This document shows, piece by piece, positions 8,362 through 16,977 of a DNA stretch of 64,000 nucleotides. Numbering within the stretch: position 1 is the first letter of the stretch; every line of letters starts with the position of its first letter. This DNA is from Hyphococcus sp. GTDB taxonomy: Bacteria > Pseudomonadota > Alphaproteobacteria > Caulobacterales > Parvularculaceae. The notes below the pieces were generated by a model. That model was given only the letters and a program-made list of their open reading frames with translations. It was not told the origin of the DNA and did not search any database. The position numbers and the translations under genes are program-made. Where the stretch lies: positions 248,001-312,000 of the forward strand of contig JANQRY010000006.1 in assembly GCA_028284345.1 (NCBI GenBank), read 5' to 3'.

Positions 8362-11300
8362 ATGAAGCAGTATTCTGAGTCGCCGCGCAAATATTTTGAA
8401 CGATCGGTGCCAGTCAATAATCTGCCTTTACAGCGTTTAGCGCTCGCGAGCGTTTCAGTTCTCGCGATTTCGACCATATCCACTCAGTCCATGGCGCAAT
8501 GCGAACCCGATCCGCCGGAAGATGGGGATGAAGTTGTTTGTGAAGGTGTGGATGACGATGGTTTTCAAGCTTTTGCTCCAAATATTAGATTCATAGTTGA
8601 AAATGATGGGTCGATAATTGTTGATGGCGAACGTGCGGTTCGGATTTTCTCTCCCGGTGGAACGTTTGCAAATTTCGGAGTTATTGAGGGAACCTCTACA
8701 ATTGGCGACCCACTCGTTGAGTTGCAGGGGTCGAGTCTTGCTCCCCCGCTTACAGGAAGCAATCACGGAATAATCCATTCTGGGCCTCTATTCGGATCTG
8801 CATTAGTTTTATTTTCAGGCGTGAGCGACTTTGAAAATGCTGTTGGCGCTACAATCAGTGTCGATGCTGAAGGGCAATTCGATAGCTCCGCGGCTGTTGT
8901 TTTGGATCAAAGCTTTCGAGGAGCCTTTACTAATAGCGGTTCGATATCATCGAATACTCTCGTTGCATTATCTGTGCCGACTTTTTCACAAATTACTGAA
9001 CAGCGCGATGTTGAAATAATAAACACCGAGACAGGAACAATTATCAGCGAAAATGGAGTTGCGGCTGCAATTGGGGCGGCACAATTTTCTAACAGCGGAT
9101 TGGTTCGAGGTGTTGTTGGCGTTGAAGCATACGCCTTTTCCACGTTTATAAATGAAGAAATCGGAATAGTAGAATCAATTTCGCCTGTATCCACATCAAT
9201 CTTCGAATCATTCAGTGTCGTCGCGAATAGCGCAACCATTATAAACTACGGAACGATTTTTGGTGGGCCACAATCTATCCGAGGTAACAATTCGATCATT
9301 GAAAACCATGGCGAGATAATTGGCGATCTTCTCCTTACGCAAGTTCACATCATGAACACCGGATTGATTGACGGCTCCATTTTTTCTGAATTCGGTGGGC
9401 TAGAAATTGAAAATGTTGGCGAAATTTTGGGTGATATAATATCTGGCACAGGTTCAAGCGTTTTTGTAGATCAAATAGATGTCTTTCGGAATGTCGGCGG
9501 AACGATAACTGGCCGAGTAGATTTGGGCCCGGGTGATGATTTTGTCCTTGCTACGCAGGATGCAGATCGCGGAGTAATTCAAGGCGGCATTGATGCAGGC
9601 GACGGATTGGATTCGTTTGGTTACTCAGTAACCGGAATCGAAGATGTATCACTTGAGTTAGAGCCGGGATTTGAAGGGCATGCAGTCGAATCTCGATATG
9701 ACGAAAGCGTTGCAAATATCATTTCGACGGACACAACCCTAGACCATACCCTTTCGCTATTTGGAAATGGAACAATCGTAAATGGCGCGGATATCAACGT
9801 CTCAAATGGTGATGCAGTACGCTTGTTGAGCCGAGTCGCAGATTTTTGCTGTAGTCAACCGGAGCCACTTTTCCGCAATCCATTTGGCGAAGGCGTAACG
9901 TTTATCAACAACGCAGTGATTTCAAGTAATGCTGGGGCTGCGATAACGACGTTACCGACGAGTCCCGATGGGTCGGGCCCAATCGGCAATGAACGCATCG
10001 AAAATCGAAATACAATCAATGGCGATGTGTTTCTCGGTGCTGGCGACGATATTCTCATTAACCGAGGAATTGTTAACGGTGCCATCCATTTAGGAATCGG
10101 TGATGATTTCTTTCTTACTGACATTAATGCGGTAGGACCAATGCACGGCCCTCTTTTCGTCGATGATGGCTGTTGCAGCGCCATTGATTCAATCGGAATC
10201 TATACTGACCAAAATGCCTCAGCCACTATTGGCGTGTCCGGCGACTTCAATTCGGCTGGCGTGTTTGTTGATGGCGAGAATACAGTGCTCACAATTACTG
10301 GCATCACACCCGGCGAGGAATTGCCAATGCTCCGGGTGCTGGGCAACGGCTCCGTTGTTAATAATGCTCCCGTTGTTGCGCCGGGCATTTCCAGAAACGA
10401 AATCGGAATTGAACTGTTAAGTAATGGGCTGCAGTTTACGAACAATGCCTCGATCACTGCAGGTACGAGCATTCAACTGGGTGGTGACCATCAAACGGTA
10501 GTGAATAACGCTGATTTTGCAGGCGATAATTTTGCTAGGTTTGATGAAGTATTTCTACGCGACCTAGGCGCGGGTAATACGATCATTAATAATGCCGACC
10601 TTTCATTTGCGCGAATTGAAGTTGGCCAAATCTTTAATGGCAGATTGATTGAAGAACTGGTGCTGAGTGGTGCCAACTTGCCCGAATCATCAATTATCAA
10701 TAACGGCGACGTGAATTTCGTAGGCATCACGTCAGAACTACCGGTGAGCTTACAAAATTTCGGCGAAATAAATACGGTTTTAGCCAATCCTCAATTGGGA
10801 GGCGTTCGTATTGAAAATCTGGATGGTGGCACGATCCGCAGCGTCACGATCTTCGCAGAATTCGCCGAATCGGGATTTTTGCTCAGTGAACCAATTATTA
10901 CGGCGACATTGATAAATCGGTCGGGCGGCTTGATCGGACCGAGCGACGATAACTTTTTTGCACCAGCGGCAATTGAAATTTTTTCGGGCAGCGACGCTGA
11001 TAATTCGGTCCCAATGATCAATTTTTTTATCGATAATGAAGAGGGTGCAATTATTTCTGGCGGTTCCCGTAGCGCGATAGATTATGTCACGACATTTAGC
11101 GATGATAGGCTTGGCTTGTTTATTAACAACAATGGAGACATCATTAGCGAAAGTACGGACCCTACAATTATGGGGCGTGATTTTGTTCTTTCGGAAGGCG
11201 AAGGTGTTGCGATCCACAATAACGGAATAATCCGAAATGCTCTTGTTGATGGCGAATCAATTGCAATACAAACTGAGACAACAGACGATCTAATCGTAAA

Positions 11301-13077
11301 TAGTGGTGAGATTTTCGGGAACGTCTTACTGGGCGGTGGGAACGATTCGTTTACGGTTGTTTTCGGGAGTCGAATTGTCGGTTCCGTTGATGGTGGTGCC
11401 GAATTTGATATTCTTTCCTTTGACAACATCTCAGGGGATTTGCTTGTCAGCCAGTTCAACGATTTCGAACGTCTCGATATTTCGACAAACACAGTTGCCG
11501 TGATAAATGACAGCGCCGACCTCAGCACTTCGTTCACTGAGCTGGTATTACGCGAAGGTTTAACACGTCTGGAAACAGAACTTTCCCTTGATGCAATAAT
11601 TCTCGAAAAGGGCATTCTCGGCGGCAACGGTATAATCGTCGGCAACGTAACAAATTTCGGCACGATTGCTCCCGGCGCTAGTATCGGCGAAATGACCATA
11701 AACGGCGACTTAACGTTGGCCACCAACTCGGTTCTGAACATTGAATTTGATGACAGCGAGAGTGACGTACTTACGGTTTTAGGCGGCGTTTCGATTGATG
11801 ATGCAACTCTTGAATTCACATCACTTGGAGCAAACCTTTCATCGGTTCATTCTTTTGAGTTCCTAACCGCCAATTCGGTGAGCGGACAATTCTCCGATAT
11901 CTCTTTCAATGGTTTTACGGGTTTTGCTGACCTCGTATTTGCCAATGGGGTGCTTGGCGTAACGATCACGCCTCAATTCGAGTTTTCACCGTCTCTTACG
12001 GCGAACTCGGTATCGGTTGCAGGTTATCTAAACGATTTGATTGTTGCAGATGCCGTGAACACCAGCGCCGAAAAAATAGTTTCTACTCTGTTTTCCTTAT
12101 CAGCAAACAATGCAGCGCTTAATGCCGCCATGCTTTCACTACAGCCCGAGGCATTTGCCGCGACGGCTGCAATCAGCGTTGAAAAGGTGGTCCTTATAAA
12201 CGATGTAATTAGAGATCGGACCAAAATCGATAATTATCGAGAGGATGGAAAATATTTCTGGCTCTCGGGGGCGGGCGGTTTTGCGAATTATGAGGGCGAC
12301 CTAGGCGGCGACGGAACCTCAAGTTTCACAACAAATAGTCGTAGCGTAATCGGCGGTGCGGAAATTGTACGCGGCGATGCATTGATTGGCATTTATGGCG
12401 GAAAAGTCGAAAGCGAACAGGACCTTCGTACAGGTCTTTCTCAGACAGAAGCCGACGGGTTCGTAACCGGAGGATACGGTGCTTGGCGCATCGGGGAATT
12501 CAGCAACATGGCGTCAATCGGATATGTCTTTGGCGAAGCCGAAACAGTCCGTGACATTCCAGCTTTATCGGAACAGTTGCAGTCAGATTACGATCTCGAT
12601 TCTTTTACGGCGCAGGCTCGATCCCAATACGATTTCACCGTGAATGGCCTGCTTTTATCACCTTATGCCGGCGCGACCTTTGTGCGCTCGGACCGCGGTG
12701 TGGTCGTTGAGACGGGAGGAGCATCGGCGCTTCACGTTTCCGATCAAAGTGAAAGCTTTCTCTTTCTCGATGTCGGTAGCGCAATCGAAAAACAATTTTC
12801 TATCAACGACCGGACGAAGGCGCGCGCTGCTTTCTCTGCCGGATGGCGATATGAAGCGCTTGGTCACTCCATCGACGCCTATTCCTCGATCGGAATGGAT
12901 GGCCCATTCAATTTGGCTGGAGCCGCCGCTGAATTCGATCGTAGCCGCCTCATAGTGGGGGGTGATGGATCAGTTGATATCGGAGAGAATATTTTTGTCT
13001 TTGCGAGTTATCGCGGAGAATTTGGCGGTGACTACACAAGCAATCGAGTAAGCGGTGGACTCGCGGTTAGATTTTAA
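8362..13077 (+). CDS. Autotransporter outer membrane protein
   Basis: Type Va secreted protein of 1571 residues. A long N-terminal region with a hydrophobic stretch (about 24-46, ending SMAQ) is the Sec signal. The mature part begins with two Cys in CEPDPPEDGDEVVCEG, common in alphaproteobacterial autotransporters. The passenger (about 50-1220) is built of beta-helix-like repeats with N-x-G-x-I-x-G turns and several G-x-GDD-x-F/I motifs. Two vicinal Cys pairs (FCCSQ, GCCSA) are unusual. The beta-domain (about 1290-1571) starts near FWLSGAGGFANYEGD and ends in SGGLAVRF, with the terminal Phe needed for outer membrane insertion. It is probably a surface adhesin-like protein; the ligand is unknown. 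It is AT-richer than core genes and is the largest cargo gene of the island. Confidence 0.92.
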   Translation: MKQYSESPRKYFERSVPVNNLPLQRLALASVSVLAISTISTQSMAQCEPDPPEDGDEVVCEGVDDDGFQAFAPNIRFIVENDGSIIVDGERAVRIFSPGGTFANFGVIEGTSTIGDPLVELQGSSLAPPLTGSNHGIIHSGPLFGSALVLFSGVSDFENAVGATISVDAEGQFDSSAAVVLDQSFRGAFTNSGSISSNTLVALSVPTFSQITEQRDVEIINTETGTIISENGVAAAIGAAQFSNSGLVRGVVGVEAYAFSTFINEEIGIVESISPVSTSIFESFSVVANSATIINYGTIFGGPQSIRGNNSIIENHGEIIGDLLLTQVHIMNTGLIDGSIFSEFGGLEIENVGEILGDIISGTGSSVFVDQIDVFRNVGGTITGRVDLGPGDDFVLATQDADRGVIQGGIDAGDGLDSFGYSVTGIEDVSLELEPGFEGHAVESRYDESVANIISTDTTLDHTLSLFGNGTIVNGADINVSNGDAVRLLSRVADFCCSQPEPLFRNPFGEGVTFINNAVISSNAGAAITTLPTSPDGSGPIGNERIENRNTINGDVFLGAGDDILINRGIVNGAIHLGIGDDFFLTDINAVGPMHGPLFVDDGCCSAIDSIGIYTDQNASATIGVSGDFNSAGVFVDGENTVLTITGITPGEELPMLRVLGNGSVVNNAPVVAPGISRNEIGIELLSNGLQFTNNASITAGTSIQLGGDHQTVVNNADFAGDNFARFDEVFLRDLGAGNTIINNADLSFARIEVGQIFNGRLIEELVLSGANLPESSIINNGDVNFVGITSELPVSLQNFGEINTVLANPQLGGVRIENLDGGTIRSVTIFAEFAESGFLLSEPIITATLINRSGGLIGPSDDNFFAPAAIEIFSGSDADNSVPMINFFIDNEEGAIISGGSRSAIDYVTTFSDDRLGLFINNNGDIISESTDPTIMGRDFVLSEGEGVAIHNNGIIRNALVDGESIAIQTETTDDLIVNSGEIFGNVLLGGGNDSFTVVFGSRIVGSVDGGAEFDILSFDNISGDLLVSQFNDFERLDISTNTVAVINDSADLSTSFTELVLREGLTRLETELSLDAIILEKGILGGNGIIVGNVTNFGTIAPGASIGEMTINGDLTLATNSVLNIEFDDSESDVLTVLGGVSIDDATLEFTSLGANLSSVHSFEFLTANSVSGQFSDISFNGFTGFADLVFANGVLGVTITPQFEFSPSLTANSVSVAGYLNDLIVADAVNTSAEKIVSTLFSLSANNAALNAAMLSLQPEAFAATAAISVEKVVLINDVIRDRTKIDNYREDGKYFWLSGAGGFANYEGDLGGDGTSSFTTNSRSVIGGAEIVRGDALIGIYGGKVESEQDLRTGLSQTEADGFVTGGYGAWRIGEFSNMASIGYVFGEAETVRDIPALSEQLQSDYDLDSFTAQARSQYDFTVNGLLLSPYAGATFVRSDRGVVVETGGASALHVSDQSESFLFLDVGSAIEKQFSINDRTKARAAFSAGWRYEALGHSIDAYSSIGMDGPFNLAGAAAEFDRSRLIVGGDGSVDIGENIFVFASYRGEFGGDYTSNRVSGGLAVRF

Positions 13078-13372
13078 ATAATTCTTGGCAGGTGTTTCCA
13101 GAAGCGAAAGATCGAGTGTGCGCTGTAGGGCCGTTTTGCGCGCATAACTAGATCACAGATACCATTGGCCTGGATGACCTAAATTTGCCACACATACTTT
13201 TATCAGATGCTGGGCGAATCTCTGTATTTGTGCAAATGAGCGACGTAAATTGTTATGTGATTGGCGGAGTAGTCCTGACAATGAAAGAATGGAATGTTTT
13301 TGAGTATTAGGAACCACTGCGCGTGGCTCTTGGCCAACAAACCATGACTTATTCACGAGATTAAGTACCAAC

Positions 13373-14677
13373 GTGACGAAAAAATCAGCACCATGGCTAG
13401 ATTGTTGGAGCGTTGAAAGAACGTTAAGTCGAGGCGGACAAGGAATCACTAAAATCGTTCGGAACAAAAACTCCTCAAATGTGGGAGTTCTGAAAGTTTT
13501 ATTGCCGCAATTCGAAAAAAATATGCGACGGCGCAGTTTAATGCTGCGAGAAGTTACGGCGTTGAAGTCAATAATAGAGGTAGAAGGGATCCCGCGCGTT
13601 CTAGACGATAATGTTGAGAGTTGGCGCGATGCCGACATTCCACTCTATTTCGTTATGGAGTTCATTGAGGGTCCAACACTTCAAGAATTGATTGAGAGAA
13701 ACTCGATCGATGTGGAAACTTGTATTACGTTCGGGGCGCGCCTCTTCGAGATTCTGGAGCAACTTCACGAGGTTGGAATTGTTCACAGAGACTTGAAACC
13801 AAATAATGTAATATTGAAACAAGGATCGGCGAAGAACCCACACATAGTAGATTTCGGCCAAAATTTTACATTTCTCGAAAATGGCGAATCTGTCGAAACT
13901 CCTCCAAACGAACAGATTGGCAATCGTTTTTTAGCCTTGCCAGAATTGCAAAGGGATGGAAGTTACAAACGTGACCCCAGGTCCGATGTAACTTGTGCCG
14001 CCGGCCTGGTATTCTTCGGGCTAACTGGAGTAACGCCACGAGTTCTTCAGGACGAAAAAGGTCGTCTGCCTCATCAAACTGTTAACCTGTCGGAAGAAGC
14101 GTTTTGCTTGAAATCGTTTTTCGATCGATCTTTTCAATTGCCTGTTGATCAAAGGTGGCAGTCAGCAAAGACCGCGCATCAGGCGCTTTCTGCTCTTCTC
14201 GATAAATCTGAGCCAGCAATAAACACTGAGGCGATTATTGAGAAGATAAATAGCTCTGTTGTGGCTGATTCAACGCTACAAAAACAAAAAAGCGTTAAAC
14301 AGGTTTTAGAGCGCATCGTTGGTTGTATAGGTCGAACAGTGCAGCGTATCGTCAAAGAAGTTGGAGACGGGAATTTTCAATACACGCAAGGGGGGCGTCG
14401 ATTCGACTTGGAACGCTACTTGGTGGAGGATCAAATAGGCGTTAGTTTGCACGGCGATTCGAGCCGTCGATGTTTCCCTCAGTGGAAAGCGGAATTAACC
14501 GGGTCTGAGGTTGTTGTTAGTTTTCTCGCTAGAGGAGTGCGAACAGAAGTTTATCGAGTTCCGATGTCGGCTGCAGATGATCTAGATGATTTGAGCAATA
14601 GCGTGCGGGACACGATGATTCAATTGATTGAAGTCTGGCTGAATGACGGTTCCAGGGGGCTTGGAAGCCAGAAATAA
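13373..14677 (+). CDS. Ser/Thr protein kinase with unknown C-terminal domain
   Basis: Cytoplasmic eukaryotic-like protein kinase of 434 residues with no membrane segment. All key elements are present: the glycine loop LSRGGQG (19-24), the ATP-anchoring Lys41, Glu60 in the C helix, HRDLKPNN (138-145) with catalytic Asp140 and Asn145, DFG at 160-162, and a PE motif in LPELQR. Residues from about 285 onward are not kinase-like and match nothing I recognise; they may sense a signal or a phage product. It follows the autotransporter after 295 bases on the same strand, but the gap suggests its own promoter. The start is GTG 13373 with only a weak ribosome binding site. Soluble kinases in islands are known in anti-phage defence (for example staphylococcal Stk2); that role here is a hypothesis. 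Confidence 0.87.
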   Translation: MTKKSAPWLDCWSVERTLSRGGQGITKIVRNKNSSNVGVLKVLLPQFEKNMRRRSLMLREVTALKSIIEVEGIPRVLDDNVESWRDADIPLYFVMEFIEGPTLQELIERNSIDVETCITFGARLFEILEQLHEVGIVHRDLKPNNVILKQGSAKNPHIVDFGQNFTFLENGESVETPPNEQIGNRFLALPELQRDGSYKRDPRSDVTCAAGLVFFGLTGVTPRVLQDEKGRLPHQTVNLSEEAFCLKSFFDRSFQLPVDQRWQSAKTAHQALSALLDKSEPAINTEAIIEKINSSVVADSTLQKQKSVKQVLERIVGCIGRTVQRIVKEVGDGNFQYTQGGRRFDLERYLVEDQIGVSLHGDSSRRCFPQWKAELTGSEVVVSFLARGVRTEVYRVPMSAADDLDDLSNSVRDTMIQLIEVWLNDGSRGLGSQK

Positions 14678-14849
14678 CTTGCTCGAAATCTCGCATTTAA
14701 TCAAAGCATGCGGTTAGGCCCCCTAATGCCTTACTTATGTCTGCTTTGAGGGTGACTCGGGCATAATAAGGGTTCAATTCGATTGATGATTCGTTGTTCA
14801 AACTCGATAATTTTCAGGCTTTACAGCTTTAATATCGCTAATTGCGTGC

Positions 14850-15107
14850 TTACGGCGGAGCAATACAAAGTTTTCCGGCCAATAGCATTGTCTCGCCCCG
14901 CCGGATCATTACTTGAAAATCGCCGCCGCCGTGTTGGTCGCGCAAATCGTCGAATAAGCGAGGATAGGGCACGCCTTTAATTATAGACGGTCGTAATGGT
15001 TTTCCGTCTTTGATGCGATAAATATAACATCGATCCTGCTCTTCCGCATTTTCTATCAAATAGAAAAACGTCCCCATAAGTTCGTCGTCATTAAATATAT
15101 CTCGCAT
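14850..15107 (-). CDS. Small conserved-looking island protein of unknown function
   Basis: An 85-residue protein starting MRDIFNDDELMGTFFYLIEN. It has no signal peptide or membrane segment, and I do not recognise the family. GAGAGGG sits seven bases before the ATG, which supports translation. It is the last gene of the minus-strand mobility module, after the Rep-like gene and the iteron array, so it may belong to replication or mobilization. Confidence rests on the ribosome binding site, the balanced residue composition and the position. Confidence 0.55.
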   Translation of the reverse strand: MRDIFNDDELMGTFFYLIENAEEQDRCYIYRIKDGKPLRPSIIKGVPYPRLFDDLRDQHGGGDFQVMIRRGETMLLAGKLCIAPP

Positions 15108-15348
15108 CGGGAAGCCCTCTCAATTTGTCGTTAATCAGACTTATGCAGGCCACTGTGTTCACGGCTGTGTCAGAAACTGTGTTCTTGTCTGTGTTTCTGT
15201 CTGTGTCGGTATCTGTGTTGGCGACACAGAAGCTATAGAGGAGGCCAGCGCGGCTATTACTGCCTGCATTATGTTTTGAGTTGCGCGGCCAATTCAGTAC
15301 GGCGTTTTGAATATCGCTCAACGAAGCCCGCCGACCTCGAATAGTCAT
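15091..15348 (-). CDS. Doubtful overlapping ORF across the iteron array
   Basis: An 85-codon ORF that overlaps the 3' end of the Rep-like gene by 80 bases and the start of the next gene by 17. Its middle reads as a four-residue repeat (NTDTDTDRNTDKNTV) because the DNA below is an exact 12-base iteron array. The overlap pattern could allow coupled translation, but an ORF kept open by a 12-base repeat is expected by chance. I regard the DNA repeat as the functional feature. Confidence 0.2.
   Translation of the reverse strand: MTIRGRRASLSDIQNAVLNWPRNSKHNAGSNSRAGLLYSFCVANTDTDTDRNTDKNTVSDTAVNTVACISLINDKLRGLPDARYI
15153..15229. repeat. Six 12-bp iterons plus one inverted copy
   Basis: CTGTGT occurs at 15153, 15165, 15177, 15189, 15201 and 15213, exactly every 12 bases, with the six bases between copies varying. 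An inverted copy, ACACAG, follows at 15224-15229. The array lies 40 bases beyond the stop codon of the Rep_trans/MOB_T-like gene. Regular short repeats beside a replication gene are typical of binding sites for a replication initiator or relaxase (replication origin or oriT). Binding by this Rep protein is inferred. Confidence 0.75.
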
Positions 15349-16408
15349 CCGTCAACAGAAAAACACGATCCCGTGCAAACTGAGAAAAATCTTTCGGATC
15401 AATACCCTCACTCGCCGCCGATGAGAGCAACAGTCCAACCATCTGCTTGTTTAGTCCGTCTGAATATTCTTGCCGCAGCTTGTTTCGCAACACGTCTGAA
15501 AATTCAGCGGTTTGTTGATTGAAATTCAAGCGTTCTACCTCAGCGAGAACAGCGCCCCAAATGGGGTCGAGCGGCCAGCGCGTCCGGTTTTCATCGTGCT
15601 GTGGCGTTTTGAGTTTAAAGCTGTGGGCAAGACACGAATAAATCACGTCTACTTTGTCAGCAAATAAATCCCATGTGCGTGGCTTGATCTTTGTGTCGAG
15701 AAACTTTTTTCCGGCGCGCAATTCAAATCGCCAGATTTTTAGTTCAGCAAAATCATCAACTAGCAAGCCAAGCCTTTGAAGCGCAAATTTGGTATAGAAT
15801 TCTTTCCACAGAGAATCGTTTTTTTCTGAAACCGCTCCTGACTTGTCATATACACACAATTGCTTTCCCGGCATACGGCCAATCCGAGCGTAAGTGAATT
15901 CATCGCCAATACGGATTCGCTCGATGTGCTCAGAAACTTTTGAGCGCGCATGAAATACAAAATTATCGGTATTAAGATGGAAGTCATCTAGGAGAATATC
16001 TATGGCGTAGTCAGCGCGCGGAATGCGCACATCTATGCTTACGAATTGACACCCTAATTCTCGCAAAAATAAGTCGGCTTCCTCTTTCATTTTCAGCGGT
16101 CCGTTAACAGCCAAACCGTGCGCTCGAAATTTTACATGAACAGACCACTGACTTCTCGCGGTCGTTTCCCGAAACTTCCAGATCGCTCCGAGCGGGCCAG
16201 AATGAGCCCGATAAGCGTATCCGCCCTGTCCGCCGGTCGGTTCTACAAACAACTCGGTTCCGTTAAAATTCGTCGGCGAGGCGCGATTTTCAGCTTTGGC
16301 CGTAAGCTGCGCCTTTCCAAGCGCGCCAAGAAATTCTTTTGGTAAGGGGGTGCGATACGATAATTCCAGCGTATCGAAACCTGAGTAGATTATTGGAAGA
16401 TTGCTCAT
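15269..16408 (-). CDS. Rep_trans/MOB_T-like replication initiator or relaxase
   Basis: Protein of 379 residues resembling the replication initiation factor family PF02486, which includes rolling-circle plasmid Rep proteins, filamentous phage replication proteins and the NicK/Orf20 relaxases of ICEBs1 and Tn916. Visible family features are SGFDTLELSYRT at the start, VRIPRADYAIDIL (acidic R-x-D-x-A-x-D type motif), LCVYDKSGAV (the Y-D-K motif with a possible nicking Tyr) and IWRFELRAGKKFL. Assignment is from these motifs and is moderate. ATG 16408 is preferred because the longer frame to 16522 would overlap the DUF736 gene. The gene ends 40 bases from the iteron array, its probable target. It probably nicks and replicates or mobilizes the excised island. 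Confidence 0.65.
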   Translation of the reverse strand: MSNLPIIYSGFDTLELSYRTPLPKEFLGALGKAQLTAKAENRASPTNFNGTELFVEPTGGQGGYAYRAHSGPLGAIWKFRETTARSQWSVHVKFRAHGLAVNGPLKMKEEADLFLRELGCQFVSIDVRIPRADYAIDILLDDFHLNTDNFVFHARSKVSEHIERIRIGDEFTYARIGRMPGKQLCVYDKSGAVSEKNDSLWKEFYTKFALQRLGLLVDDFAELKIWRFELRAGKKFLDTKIKPRTWDLFADKVDVIYSCLAHSFKLKTPQHDENRTRWPLDPIWGAVLAEVERLNFNQQTAEFSDVLRNKLRQEYSDGLNKQMVGLLLSSAASEGIDPKDFSQFARDRVFLLTDDYSRSAGFVERYSKRRTELAAQLKT

Positions 16409-16460
16409 ATAGAGTGATGTAAGTGCAGAGGGGGGTGGTACGTAGACCCCCCTCTGACTC

Positions 16461-16811
16461 TTACTCCGCGTCCTGGCGAAAACGCGACCAGCGAATTTCC
16501 CATTCGCCGGGATTGTCCTCAAACAGAGCGAAATGCAAAGGCTTCTCGAAACTCGGATCGTCGATGGTGCATGAAATCATCGTTTTTCCAGCGTTCGGGC
16601 CTCGACGAATTGTTTTCTCCCAACCCCGGCCTGCTTTCATGTATTCGCGGCTTTGAGGGCGGAGGAAAATATCGTGCGTGGGGTATTCGCCGTCCAACTC
16701 ATCACTGATACGGCGAATACTAATCGGGTACATGAACTCAAGGCTGGTGAGCGTACCCTGCAAGTGTTCGGCAGAGTCATTTTCGGACTTGCCTACATTC
16801 TTCAATGTCAT
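16461..16811 (-). CDS. DUF736 family protein
   Basis: A 116-residue soluble protein whose C-terminal half (KTMISCTIDDPSFEKPLHFA and then WEIRWSRF) matches DUF736, a family frequent on plasmids and conjugative elements of alphaproteobacteria. Its role is not known. AGAGGA lies before the ATG at good spacing. It sits between the HTH gene and the Rep-like gene on the same strand, 52 bases before the latter, and so belongs to the mobility module. Confidence 0.8.
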   Translation of the reverse strand: MTLKNVGKSENDSAEHLQGTLTSLEFMYPISIRRISDELDGEYPTHDIFLRPQSREYMKAGRGWEKTIRRGPNAGKTMISCTIDDPSFEKPLHFALFEDNPGEWEIRWSRFRQDAE

Positions 16812-16841
16812 GTAGAATTCCTCTTGTTAAAGATGACTATT

Positions 16842-16858
16842 CCTGCGCTCCGCGCAGG
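16842..16858. repeat. Short hairpin upstream of the DUF736 gene
   Basis: CCTGCGC TCC GCGCAGG forms a perfect 7-bp stem with a 3-base loop, 31 bases upstream of the DUF736 start codon. It is the first of three hairpins stacked between the HTH and DUF736 genes. Its role could be attenuation or origin structure; nothing more can be said from sequence. Confidence 0.4.
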
Positions 16859-16880
16859 CGCCCAAGAATTTTGTGGGTGC

Positions 16881-16914
16881 GGAATGGAGAGGTGCTCCAA
16901 CATCTCTCCATTCC
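16881..16914. terminator. Perfect 11-bp stem hairpin
   Basis: GGAATGGAGAG (16881-16891) and CTCTCCATTCC (16904-16914) form an exact inverted repeat with a 12-base loop. On the plus strand it is followed by TTTTAT, so it could end plus-strand transcription, but no plus-strand gene leads into it. In the minus direction it stands in the leader of the DUF736 gene. It could instead be a protein-binding or replication-origin element. Confidence 0.4.
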
Positions 16915-16944
16915 TTTTATGGGGCTAATCCGCTCCCACAAAAG

Positions 16945-16971
16945 CCCGGCGACCGGGCGAGAATCGCCGGG
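16945..16971 (-). terminator. Terminator after the island HTH gene
   Basis: CCCGGCGA and TCGCCGGG form an 8-bp stem with an 11-base loop, followed on the minus strand by CTTTTG. It starts six bases after the stop codon of the HTH gene, so it probably ends that transcript or attenuates entry into the DUF736-Rep genes. Confidence 0.55.
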
Positions 16972-16977
16972 TAAAAT

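Noticed and set aside
13153-13638. 161-codon minus-strand ORF upstream of the kinase
   Set aside because: It overlaps the kinase start region on the other strand, and no domain or ribosome binding site supports it.
15153-15229. CRISPR array
   Set aside because: The conserved unit is only six bases in a 12-base period, far shorter than CRISPR repeats and spacers, and no cas gene is nearby.
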